From: SIG607 sp045590395
GTDB lineage: Bacteria; Bacillota; Clostridia; Oscillospirales; Acutalibacteraceae
Assembly: GCA_045590395.1 (NCBI GenBank)
Contig: JAZNQX010000136.1
Span: forward strand, 1-31,784
Length of the DNA: 31,784 nucleotides
Reading direction: 5' to 3'
Position 1 is the first letter of the stretch. The number at the start of each line of letters is the position of its first letter. The notes under the pieces are model-generated. The model was not told where the DNA came from. It did not search any database and saw nothing but the letters and a program-made list of their open reading frames with translations. The translations under genes and the position numbers were made by a program. Shown here piece by piece: positions 7,260 through 14,483 of the stretch.

Positions 7260-7815
7260 TTTTGTCACCTGTTAATCTAAATATCTGACTCATAAAACCT
7301 TTATTTTTAAGCATCAATGTAATAACTATAATTTCTGCTATGGCCACAATTATATAGTTAAGAGTGCGATATGAAAGCACAACGCTAAATTCAAGACTGT
7401 ACCATAAACTAAGCCCGTAAGATTTAATAAGCACAGAACCAAGTGTATGAGGAATAATAACACTTAACATAACTCTTAGCGGATTATCAATTTTTTTTAG
7501 CACTTGAAATACAAGACCTGCAGTAAACCCAAGAACCGCCGCGCCGACTGTTAAAATTGGGTTTATTTCATATCCTCTCAGCACACAACCAAGTAAATCC
7601 GCAATAACACCTGACAGTAAACCGCTGATGGGGCCAAACAATAACCCTGACAGCACGAGCGGTAAATTTTCAAAACTGAATCTCATATACTGACCAACAG
7701 GTAAAGCAAGAAATTTACCAAGTATGATACTTATTGCCGAAAAAAAGGCAATTGTTATCAGCACCTTTAGATTAGTAAGATTTTTCAGTCCCAAAAAATC
7801 ATTTCTTTTACACAT
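7249..7815 (-). CDS. folT: ECF transporter substrate-binding (S) component, folate family
   Basis: This is a membrane S component that binds folate and works with the shared ECF energizing module, which is not in this window. It has about 188 residues and five or six hydrophobic helices. The long first segment holds FFSAISIILGKFLALPVG, then FSFENLPLVLSGLLFGPISG and GVIADLLGC, the family pattern of S components near folate genes. The open frame begins at 7836, but the ATG at 7815 lies seven bases after a very strong GGGGAGG site, so I start there (MCKRNDFLGLKN). Two lines of evidence point to folate rather than another vitamin: the THF riboswitch in its leader and the overlapping folC. Confidence 0.92.
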   Translation of the reverse strand: MCKRNDFLGLKNLTNLKVLITIAFFSAISIILGKFLALPVGQYMRFSFENLPLVLSGLLFGPISGLLSGVIADLLGCVLRGYEINPILTVGAAVLGFTAGLVFQVLKKIDNPLRVMLSVIIPHTLGSVLIKSYGLSLWYSLEFSVVLSYRTLNYIIVAIAEIIVITLMLKNKGFMSQIFRLTGDKNEL

Positions 7816-7822
7816 AAAAAAA

Positions 7823-7872
7823 CCTCCCCTCCGCACACAAAAGGCAGGAAGAAAGGAAAATCTTTAAGCCTT
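7823..7872 (-). promoter_or_regulatory. Predicted expression platform of the THF riboswitch (SD sequestration)
   Basis: The folT Shine-Dalgarno GGAGGGGAGG (7823-7832) can pair along all ten bases with CCTTTCTTCC (7847-7856) at a 14-base loop, three pairs being G-U. A second option, AAGGC (7868-7872) with GCCTT (7841-7845), spans the anti-SD strand and should compete with it. This suggests control of translation rather than of termination. It rests on hand pairing only. Confidence 0.5.
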
Positions 7873-7874
7873 AT

Positions 7875-7979
7875 GAAGCGGGATGCAAAACTCAGACCGC
7901 AATCAAAATAACTTTGATTTTCGTCAGACCGGCAACTCCCCGTCCCGTCAGCACTTTACGCCTGAATTTTTACTCTTCA
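7875..7979 (-). promoter_or_regulatory. Tetrahydrofolate (THF) riboswitch aptamer
   Basis: Read on the minus strand, the leader holds the hallmark strings of the THF-I aptamer: GAAGAGTA at the 5' side of P1, GGCGTAAAGTGC, GACGGGACGGGGAGTTGCC, GGTCTGACGAAA, GATTGCGGTCTGAG and, at the 3' side, GCATCCCGCTTC closing P1. It lies between a consensus promoter and folT, the usual genes controlled by this class. It binds reduced folates and lowers expression of folate uptake and synthesis genes. Confidence 0.9.
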
Positions 7980-7991
7980 AATTTTAGGATA

Positions 7992-8020
7992 ATTATAATA
8001 CTTATACGCCGTTTTGTCAA
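7992..8020 (-). promoter_or_regulatory. Consensus vegetative promoter of folT-folC
   Basis: On the minus strand there is TTGACA (8015-8020), a 17-bp spacer and TATAAT (7992-7997), a full SigA consensus. The predicted start near 7985 is about six bases before the riboswitch aptamer. Confidence 0.85.
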
Positions 8021-8040
8021 TATTTCGTGAAATTAGTGGC

Positions 8041-8067
8041 ACATATTATAGAGTTTTCATAATATGT
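8041..8067. repeat. Perfect 9-bp inverted repeat between divergent folT and the cysteine-rich gene
   Basis: ACATATTAT (8041-8049) and ATAATATGT (8059-8067) are exact reverse complements with a 9-bp gap. It is 21 bp upstream of the folT -35 box and 56 bp upstream of the plus-strand start codon. There is no T-run after either arm, so it is more like an operator than a terminator. No convincing promoter for the plus-strand gene was found nearby. Confidence 0.4.
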
Positions 8068-8122
8068 AATGAGTTTTAGCAAAACGACTAAGGCTTTAAT
8101 ATTATTTCAGGGAGGATTTTAA

Positions 8123-8905
8123 ATGGCAGAAAATTTTAATGAAGCATGTAAAGAAGCCGTTTGCATTGATGCAGGTAGAGTGTATGACTCCTGCTGTGAC
8201 AGAGATTGTCTTGAGGATTTGAGATGCTATTTAAGCGTCGCAAATCAAGCATTAATTCAGTCTGCAGTAAATGTGCGGTTAAAAAATGCAGAAGTACTTA
8301 ATGTTTATGTAGATGTAGAACAGGTTAATTTCAATAAGGGTTTTTATTCCTGCGATTTAACCTTTTATTTCCTTGTAGATTTAGATGTATACACATCTAA
8401 CTGCGCTTTGCCCACAGACGTTAAGGGTATTTGTGTGTTCTGCAAAAAGGTTATTCTTTTCGGTGGTGAGGGTAATGCAAAAATATTCTCAAGTATCCCT
8501 TCGCTATGTCAAAAAGACACACCTCTCGGTGCCGGTACCAACCTGCCCAGATGTGTTGTTCAGACTGTTGACCCCGTTCCCCTATCGGCAAAAATTTGTC
8601 CTATAGAAAACAGATGCGAAAACATTTGCGGCATACCTGATTCAATACAGGAAATCATCGGCGGAGAACTTGCAATTAATATTAACGATTGTGATAACGC
8701 TGTTTATGTTACCATTGGCTTGTTTACAGTAGTGCAGCTGATAAGAACAGTACAGATGTTAGTACCTGTATATGATTTCTGTATACCCGAAAAGCATTGT
8801 GATGACAACTGTAGCTCGGTTACACCATGTGATGTATTCAGCAGAATCGATTTTCCCACAAGCGACTTTTTCCCCACCTCACTAAAAGACGACTGTGACT
8901 GTTAA
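8123..8905 (+). CDS. Conserved-looking cysteine-rich protein of unknown function
   Basis: I do not recognise a named family. The protein has 260 residues with 22 cysteines, no signal peptide and no transmembrane helix. The N-terminal block CIDAGRVYDSCCDRDCLEDLRCY is dense in Cys and acidic residues and resembles a block I recall from unnamed clostridial proteins, but I could not check this. Between the Cys-rich patches are beta-prone stretches such as VLNVYVDVEQVNF and CDLTFYFLVDLDVY, and it ends in DDCDC. Cytosolic Cys-rich proteins of this kind in spore formers are often coat or crust proteins; here that is inference from composition and the window's sporulation genes. A strong GGGAGG site lies seven bases before the ATG. 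The gene is alone: divergent from folT, and sharing a hairpin terminator with the phosphohexomutase. Confidence 0.85.
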   Translation: MAENFNEACKEAVCIDAGRVYDSCCDRDCLEDLRCYLSVANQALIQSAVNVRLKNAEVLNVYVDVEQVNFNKGFYSCDLTFYFLVDLDVYTSNCALPTDVKGICVFCKKVILFGGEGNAKIFSSIPSLCQKDTPLGAGTNLPRCVVQTVDPVPLSAKICPIENRCENICGIPDSIQEIIGGELAININDCDNAVYVTIGLFTVVQLIRTVQMLVPVYDFCIPEKHCDDNCSSVTPCDVFSRIDFPTSDFFPTSLKDDCDC

Positions 8906-8907
8906 AA

Positions 8908-8929
8908 AAACGCCCCATAAGGGGCGTTT
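8908..8929. terminator. Bidirectional terminator between the cysteine-rich gene and the phosphohexomutase
   Basis: The arms AAACGCCCC (8908-8916) and GGGGCGTTT (8921-8929) pair perfectly around ATAA. The minus strand continues into seven T residues, so it is strongest for the phosphohexomutase gene; the plus-strand tail is a weaker TTTCACATT. Confidence 0.88.
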
Positions 8930-8937
8930 CACATTAA

Positions 8938-10413
8938 TTAAAAACCGCATAAATCAAGGTTTGCGAATTTTTCAAAGAAGGGTCTTAGCGTATCAACGGT
9001 TTGAGCAATACCGCCTTCAACATCACTTTCAAAATTAATGGGCATTACAGGGTCGTGCACACTAAGACGAAGCAGGAACCAGCCGTTCGGCACAGAAATT
9101 CTGATACCTTCTCTGTTGTCGTCTGCAATTTTCCAGTCAGACTGCTCTAAGGCAAAGCCTTCAAGCATCTCTATAACCTGCTCACCATAAACTTTGAAGT
9201 TATCGGTAGTAATTTTGAATCTGAACTCCTTTTCCTCGACAGGCATTTTAAGAGGCATAAGAAGTTTATCGATATCGGTACCTTTTGCAACCTCAATAAT
9301 AATTTTGGTAACAAGATAAGCGCCATCATCAAGGAAATAGTTTTCTTTAAGTGCTGCATGACCTGAGGTTTCAATAGCAAGTGGAGAATTTGTGCCGTTA
9401 TCACAAAGCTCCTTGGCTTTATCAATAACATTCTTATAACCGCGGCGGTATCTATAGTGAGCACAGCCGAGATTTTCCTCAATAAAGGTTTTAAGGCCGT
9501 CTGAAGTAACAGAGTCGGTTACAATAGTAGCACCGGGGTTATCCTTGCTTACAATTGCGGCAGAGAGAGCAATAAGACGGTTACGGTTAATTTCTTCACC
9601 ATTTTTACCAACACAGCCGGCTCTGTCAACATCGGTATCAAATATAACACCAAGGTCTGCTATATTATTGATAACCGCACTGCATATACTTTCCATAGCG
9701 GCTTTATTTTCGGGGTTTGGAATATGGTTCGGGAACATTCCGTCAGGATTTAAGAACTGACTGCCGCTAATGTCTGCGCCGAGAGGCTCTAAAACATCAT
9801 GTGCATAAAAACCGCCTGCACCATTGCCGGCATCAACTACAATATGGAAGTTTTTAAGGGGTTTGTCAGCCTCTGTCTTTCCGGTTTCTTTGCAAATAAT
9901 ATTGCGAAGTAAAGCGGCATAGGCTTTCATAAAATCAACGTCAGAAACTTCACCGACTTTTTGAGGTAAATATCTTGTTTCGTCGTTTGCAAGCTTTAAT
10001 ATTTCGGCAATATCCTTACCGTCAAGACCGCCGGAGCGAGTAAAGAACTTAAGACCGTTACGGTCAGCAGGATGATGACTTGCAGTTATCTGCACAGCAG
10101 CATCGCAACCAATTTCCACAGTAGTCATAAACATTGCAGGGGTTGATGCAAGGTTGCAGTTTTTTACATTGATACCGGAACTTACCAGCGCGTCAATAAC
10201 AGATTTTGAAATTCTGTCGGCAGAAATTCTTGAATCATGACCAACTGAAACAGTTAAATCTTCAGCGGGTTTTTCAAGGGTATCTGTCAGCCAACACACA
10301 AAGGCATATGTAATATCAGAAACAGCCTTGTCTGTAAGATTGATTTCTTCACCGAATATATCAGAGGCAACGCCTCTTACATCGGTTCCGCTTTTTAATG
10401 ATAAATAATCCAT
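8938..10413 (-). CDS. Phosphomannomutase/phosphoglucomutase-family phosphohexomutase
   Basis: The enzyme moves phosphate between C6 and C1 of hexoses (mannose- or glucose-6-phosphate to the 1-phosphate), feeding sugar nucleotides. It has about 491 residues and four domains: the active-site phospho-Ser112 in TASHHPADRNG (usually TASHNP), the metal loop DTDVDR at about 259-264 (usually DGDADR), the sugar loop with ETSGH, and a C-terminal domain with NGWFLLRLSVHDP. Both loop variants keep the Ser and the Asp ligands. The open frame begins at 10452, but ATG 10413 has AGGAG eight bases upstream and gives MDYLSLKSGTDVRG, so I chose it. It is divergent from the MecA-like gene with only 33 bp between starts. 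The substrate cannot be fixed from sequence. Confidence 0.9.
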   Translation of the reverse strand: MDYLSLKSGTDVRGVASDIFGEEINLTDKAVSDITYAFVCWLTDTLEKPAEDLTVSVGHDSRISADRISKSVIDALVSSGINVKNCNLASTPAMFMTTVEIGCDAAVQITASHHPADRNGLKFFTRSGGLDGKDIAEILKLANDETRYLPQKVGEVSDVDFMKAYAALLRNIICKETGKTEADKPLKNFHIVVDAGNGAGGFYAHDVLEPLGADISGSQFLNPDGMFPNHIPNPENKAAMESICSAVINNIADLGVIFDTDVDRAGCVGKNGEEINRNRLIALSAAIVSKDNPGATIVTDSVTSDGLKTFIEENLGCAHYRYRRGYKNVIDKAKELCDNGTNSPLAIETSGHAALKENYFLDDGAYLVTKIIIEVAKGTDIDKLLMPLKMPVEEKEFRFKITTDNFKVYGEQVIEMLEGFALEQSDWKIADDNREGIRISVPNGWFLLRLSVHDPVMPINFESDVEGGIAQTVDTLRPFFEKFANLDLCGF

Positions 10414-10446
10414 AACACTTTCTCCTAAAAATTGGTGACACATAAT

Positions 10447-10725
10447 ATGCAACGCATAAAATGTAAAAAAAGTTATATTTATAAATTTAACGACTGTGAA
10501 GCATTGTTTGATACTATTTCACAGTTGTACAAAGATTACAACCGCGAAAGCGTGTTATATGCTTATAACAAACAGTTTTACCTGGAAGTTAAACACTGTA
10601 TAAAACATTTAGATAACAAATATAATGCTAATGAAAAACACGTTAAAAATATACTTGAAGAATACGCAAAAGTAATAAGTAAAAATGCAGTAGCTGAAAT
10701 TGGCAGAGCGATTATAGGCTTTTAA
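10447..10725 (+). CDS. Short protein resembling the MecA C-terminal domain
   Basis: The protein has 92 residues from ATG 10447, which follows GGTGA by eight bases; in-frame TTG and GTG codons at 10432 and 10435 are less likely. The sequence FNDCEALFDTISQLYK, then SVLYAYNKQFYLEV and, at the end, LEEYAKVISKNAVAEIGRAI, follows the order seen in the C-terminal domain of MecA, the adaptor that delivers proteins to ClpCP. MecA is about 220 residues and needs its N-terminal part to bind substrates; that part is absent. So this could be a ClpC-binding stub, a regulator or an unrelated protein. The stop overlaps the 3' end of rpe by 14 bases on the opposite strand. The assignment is tentative; that the frame is a gene is fairly secure. 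Confidence 0.6.
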   Translation: MQRIKCKKSYIYKFNDCEALFDTISQLYKDYNRESVLYAYNKQFYLEVKHCIKHLDNKYNANEKHVKNILEEYAKVISKNAVAEIGRAIIGF

Positions 10726-11356
10726 TAAAGTTTACTTTATCGCTTATATCTTCGTTTTCGAACAAATAACTTCCTACTACCAAAACATCGGCGCCGGCAT
10801 CAACTGCCAACTTTCCTGTTTCAGCATTAATTCCGCCGTCGATTTCAAGTAGTACATCAAGATTTTTTTCGGTAATATAATTTTTAAGTGCCGTCAGCTT
10901 ACTTAAAGCTGATGGCATAAATTTTTGTCCGCCAAAGCCGGGCTCCACCGACATAACAAGCACCATATCACATAACGGCAAAAGAGAAAAAATTTCATCA
11001 GCAGCAGTTTCAGGCTTAATAACAAGACAAGCCTTGCAGCCGTTCTCGCGAATCAGAGCTAAGGTTTCGCTGCAATCAGAGCCACTTTCATAATGAATAC
11101 CTATAAATTTTGAAAACTTAGCAAAATCTTTGATATATTTATGAGGCAAATCTATCATAAGATGAACATCTAAAGGCAAAGACGTGTGCTTATAAATAGA
11201 CTCAACAACAGGAAGACCGAAGGAAATATTAGGCACAAAAATGCCATCCATAACATCAATGTGTAGCATATCAGCGCCACTGTCTTCAATTTTTTTGATA
11301 ATACTTTTAAGATTTAAAAAATCAACACTCAAAATAGATGGTGAAATTTGTGTCAT
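10712..11356 (-). CDS. rpe: Ribulose-phosphate 3-epimerase
   Basis: The enzyme interconverts ribulose-5-phosphate and xylulose-5-phosphate in the pentose phosphate pathway. The 214-residue TIM barrel is of normal length. Visible motifs are SPSILSVDF, HIDVMDGIFVPNIS (catalytic Asp and metal-ligand His), DVHLMI, MSVEPGFGGQKF (phosphate and catalytic loop) and EIDGGIN with the second catalytic Asp. The ATG has GGAGGTG at good spacing, and a consensus promoter lies 25-53 bases upstream. It is not beside rsgA/prkC as in many Firmicutes; here it is a single gene divergent from lon. Its last 14 bases overlap the end of the MecA-like gene, and I see no terminator between them. Confidence 0.96.
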   Translation of the reverse strand: MTQISPSILSVDFLNLKSIIKKIEDSGADMLHIDVMDGIFVPNISFGLPVVESIYKHTSLPLDVHLMIDLPHKYIKDFAKFSKFIGIHYESGSDCSETLALIRENGCKACLVIKPETAADEIFSLLPLCDMVLVMSVEPGFGGQKFMPSALSKLTALKNYITEKNLDVLLEIDGGINAETGKLAVDAGADVLVVGSYLFENEDISDKVNFIKSL

Positions 11357-11380
11357 ATAAGCACCTCCGTTTCCTTACAT

Positions 11381-11409
11381 ATTTTAAACCAAATTATGTT
11401 TTTTGTCAA
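11381..11409 (-). promoter_or_regulatory. Vegetative promoter of rpe
   Basis: On the minus strand there is TTGACA (11404-11409), a 17-bp spacer and TAAAAT (11381-11386). The predicted start is near 11374, leaving a leader of about 18 bases. Confidence 0.75.
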
Positions 11410-11456
11410 TTCGCTATACTCAAATTGTAAAAAAATATTAAATTAAACTAATACGG

Positions 11457-11485
11457 TTGAATTAAATTGAAAAATAATGTATAAT
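11457..11485 (+). promoter_or_regulatory. Vegetative promoter of lon-engB
   Basis: There is TTGAAT (11457-11462), a 17-bp spacer and TATAAT (11480-11485), with a predicted start near 11492. GGTTGAA (11455-11461) is followed three bases later by AATTGAA, a 10-bp-spaced repeat over the -35 box, loosely like a CtsR site but with several mismatches. GGAGGT serves as the lon ribosome site. Confidence 0.7.
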
Positions 11486-11521
11486 ACAAAAGATTGATTT
11501 AAGATTAAACGGAGGTCAAAT

Positions 11522-13846
11522 ATGTCAATCTCAGTTAATACCCCTACTATTACAGTTCAAATAATACCGTTACGCGGTCTTATTGCTTTTCCTGAATCCA
11601 CAATTCACTTTGAAGTGGGCAGAAAATCTTCAATTTCTGCTTTAAATACCGCAATGGATAAAGACCAGCTGCTTTTTCTTGTAGCACAAAAGGATATGCG
11701 CCTTGAAGAGCCTGATGAAAATGAATTATATGAAATCGGCTGTGTTGCCAGAATCCGTCAGGTTTTAAAGCTTTCTGAAAAAAGCATAAAGGTTGTTGCC
11801 GAAGGCTTATACCGCGCAAAAAGAGTTGCCGTACGCAAAGGCCCTTTTTCCTTTGCGCAGGTAAAACGAATTGACGATACCTATAAGCATCATACCGAAA
11901 AATACACAGAAGCTCTAATAAGAAAAATCCGCGAAGGTTTTGAACAGTACGCCCTGCTTCTTACCGTCGGTATATCAACCGATATTATGATGAATGTGGC
12001 AACTATTGACGATATTTCACAGCTTTCCGACTATGTTGCCGCCAATATGCCTGCTCCTGTTGACGACAGACAGTATATTCTGGAACAGCTTGACCCACAT
12101 ATAAGAGCAAAGGTTCTGTTAAAGCTTATTTCCAAAGAGTGCAGTCTTTTAAAGATTGATAACCGTATAAGTGAAAATGTAAGAGTGCAAATTGACGATA
12201 ATCAGCGCGAATATTACCTTAAAGAGCAGATTAAAGCAATAAACGAAGAATTGTACGGCGAAGCCTATGACGAAACCGACGGTTATTTTGAAAAGATTAC
12301 AGAGCTTAACGCTTCGGATATAGTTAAAGAGAAACTAAATAATGAAGTTAACAAACTGCTTAAAATGCCTCAGGGCTCTCAGGAATCTGCTATTGTCAGA
12401 AACTATCTTGATGAATGTTTATCGCTTCCCTGGAATACTTTTACCGAAACTTCAAGCGATATAAAGAAATCTGCAAAGATTTTAGACCGGGATTTTTACG
12501 GAATGAAAAAGGTTAAAGAGCGTATTCTTGAAATGCTTTCGGTTTATTCTCTTGTATCGGATATCAGTGGCCAGATAATCTGCCTTTACGGCCCTCCGGG
12601 TGTTGGTAAAACCTCTATTGCTAAAACTATTGCCGAGTGTATGGGCAGAAATTTTGCCCGTATATCCCTTGGCGGAATAAACGACGAAGCGGAAATACGC
12701 GGTCACAGAAAAACCTATATCGGCGCTATGCCAGGTAAAATAATTTCTGCCGTAAAACAGGCAAAAAGCAATAATGCTCTGATACTTCTTGATGAAATTG
12801 ATAAGCTTTGCTCAAATTACAAGGGCGACCCTGCATCTGCACTTCTTGAGGTGCTTGACGGTGAGCAGAACAGCACCTTTACCGACCATTATATTGATTT
12901 ACCCTTTGATTTAAGTAAAACGGTATTTATAACCACTGCAAACTCTCTTGACACCATTCCTCCCGCACTTCGTGACAGACTTGAAATTATTGAGCTTTCA
13001 AGCTATACAAGGGAGGAAAAATTCAATATCGCCAAAAAGCATCTTCTTAAAAAACAGATAAAACGTCACGGTTTGTCAACATCTAAATTTAAAATAACCG
13101 ATAAAGCAATTTACGATGTTATTGACTTTTATACCCGTGAAGCAGGTGTCAGAACACTTGAAAGAATTTTGGCAACACTTTGCAGAAAAACCGCAAAGGA
13201 AATTGTTGAGAATTCAGCAGATTGCGTCAAAATTGACAGCAAAAAGGTTATCGAAATGCTTGGCAGACACCGTTACCGCCCCGAAGCTATTTCTAAAGAA
13301 AACGAAGTTGGTGTTATTAACGGTCTTGCTTGGACTTCGGTAGGCGGAGAGCTTATGCAAATTGAAGTTTCGGCAATACCCGGCTCGGGTAAACTTGAAC
13401 TTACCGGCTCTTTAGGTGATGTTATGAAGGAGTCTGCTCACGCCGCACTGACCTATGTGCGTTCAAAGGCGGATAATCTCGGCATTGCCCCCGATTTCTA
13501 TAAAACAACCGACATTCACATTCACGCTACCGAGTCTGCTATACCAAAAGACGGACCGTCTGCAGGCGTTACTATGACAACCGCCCTTGTATCTGCATTA
13601 ACCGACAAACCTGTACGCCGTGACATTGCTATGACAGGTGAAATATCAATACGCGGCAGAGTTCTTCCTATCGGTGGACTTCGTGAAAAGTCTATTGCGG
13701 CATACAGAAGCGGAGTAAAAACAGTATTTATTCCAAAGGATAATCTTGCTGACCTTGAGGATGTAGACCAAATTGTTAAAGATAACCTTGAGTTTGTTCC
13801 CGTAACACATCAAGACGAAATTTTAGATAAGGCGCTGATAAGATAA
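11522..13846 (+). CDS. lon: ATP-dependent protease Lon (LonA)
   Basis: Lon is a cytosolic AAA+ protease that degrades misfolded and regulatory proteins as a hexamer. It has 774 residues, full length for LonA. Order: the N-terminal substrate-binding domain (about 11-205), a helical linker with YYLKEQIKAINEELYG, the AAA+ domain with Walker A GPPGVGKTS (357-365) and Walker B LLDEID (422-427), and the protease domain with the Ser-Lys dyad Ser680 (KDGPSAG) and Lys723 (GGLREKS). Nothing is missing. The ATG follows GGAGGT. The stop codon shares a base with the engB start (TAATG), a conserved clostridial and bacillar pair that suggests coupled translation. It is driven by the promoter at 11457-11485. 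Confidence 0.97.
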   Translation: MSISVNTPTITVQIIPLRGLIAFPESTIHFEVGRKSSISALNTAMDKDQLLFLVAQKDMRLEEPDENELYEIGCVARIRQVLKLSEKSIKVVAEGLYRAKRVAVRKGPFSFAQVKRIDDTYKHHTEKYTEALIRKIREGFEQYALLLTVGISTDIMMNVATIDDISQLSDYVAANMPAPVDDRQYILEQLDPHIRAKVLLKLISKECSLLKIDNRISENVRVQIDDNQREYYLKEQIKAINEELYGEAYDETDGYFEKITELNASDIVKEKLNNEVNKLLKMPQGSQESAIVRNYLDECLSLPWNTFTETSSDIKKSAKILDRDFYGMKKVKERILEMLSVYSLVSDISGQIICLYGPPGVGKTSIAKTIAECMGRNFARISLGGINDEAEIRGHRKTYIGAMPGKIISAVKQAKSNNALILLDEIDKLCSNYKGDPASALLEVLDGEQNSTFTDHYIDLPFDLSKTVFITTANSLDTIPPALRDRLEIIELSSYTREEKFNIAKKHLLKKQIKRHGLSTSKFKITDKAIYDVIDFYTREAGVRTLERILATLCRKTAKEIVENSADCVKIDSKKVIEMLGRHRYRPEAISKENEVGVINGLAWTSVGGELMQIEVSAIPGSGKLELTGSLGDVMKESAHAALTYVRSKADNLGIAPDFYKTTDIHIHATESAIPKDGPSAGVTMTTALVSALTDKPVRRDIAMTGEISIRGRVLPIGGLREKSIAAYRSGVKTVFIPKDNLADLEDVDQIVKDNLEFVPVTHQDEILDKALIR

Positions 13847-14424
13847 TGAATTATAACAAAATCGAATACGAAAAATCTTTCGGCACTGCCGAACAGCTGA
13901 CTATATCTGATTTGCCCGAGTTTTGCTTTTCGGGCAGGTCAAATGTAGGTAAATCGTCCTTAATTAATAAGATAGTTAACAGAAAATCTCTGGCGCGTGT
14001 AAGTTCTAACCCCGGAAAAACTGTTACTATAAACTTATTCAGACTTGATAATATACGTCTTGTTGACCTTCCCGGTTACGGCTATGCAAAGGTACCCTTT
14101 GGCGAAAGAACACGCTGGTCAGATTTAATGGAAGGCTACTTTAAAAGCGGCAGAAACATTAAAATGGTTTTTCAGCTTATAGATATGCGCCATCCGCCCA
14201 GTGAGTTTGATTATTCAATGCTTAATTTTTTAAGCCAGATGGAAATGCCTTATACAATTATTCTTACAAAAAGTGATAAGCTAAATAAAACTCAGTTTAA
14301 CGAGCGACTCACATTAATTAAAGAAGAACTTGGTGAATTTGCCGATAATGTGGATATTATCCCCACCTCTGCTTCATCAGGACTGGGTATTGAAAAAATC
14401 AAAGAAATACTTGAGAATGCTTGA
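13846..14424 (+). CDS. ysxC: Ribosome biogenesis GTPase EngB/YsxC/YihA
   Basis: This essential GTPase assists assembly of the large ribosomal subunit. It has 192 residues, typical of the family. G1 is GRSNVGKS (30-37), the switch I region is SSNPGKTVTINLF, G3 is DLPG (74-77), G4 is TKSD (141-144) and G5 is SAS (175-177). The ATG overlaps the lon stop by one base and has only a weak, distant AAGG, so translation probably depends on coupling to lon. Its TGA stop lies inside the -35 box of the next gene's promoter. I saw no terminator after it, so some read-through into the next gene is likely. Confidence 0.96.
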   Translation: MNYNKIEYEKSFGTAEQLTISDLPEFCFSGRSNVGKSSLINKIVNRKSLARVSSNPGKTVTINLFRLDNIRLVDLPGYGYAKVPFGERTRWSDLMEGYFKSGRNIKMVFQLIDMRHPPSEFDYSMLNFLSQMEMPYTIILTKSDKLNKTQFNERLTLIKEELGEFADNVDIIPTSASSGLGIEKIKEILENA

Positions 14425-14449
14425 CATAACCGAGATATTCTTTTAAAAT
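14421..14449 (+). promoter_or_regulatory. Promoter of the sugar isomerase/epimerase gene, overlapping the engB stop
   Basis: There is TTGACA (14421-14426), a 17-bp spacer and TAAAAT (14444-14449). The engB stop codon TGA (14422-14424) is part of the -35 hexamer. The predicted start near 14456 gives a leader of about 28 bases, including GAGGTG. Confidence 0.75.
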
Positions 14450-14483
14450 TAAAATGAATAATTTTATAATATGAGGTGTTAAT

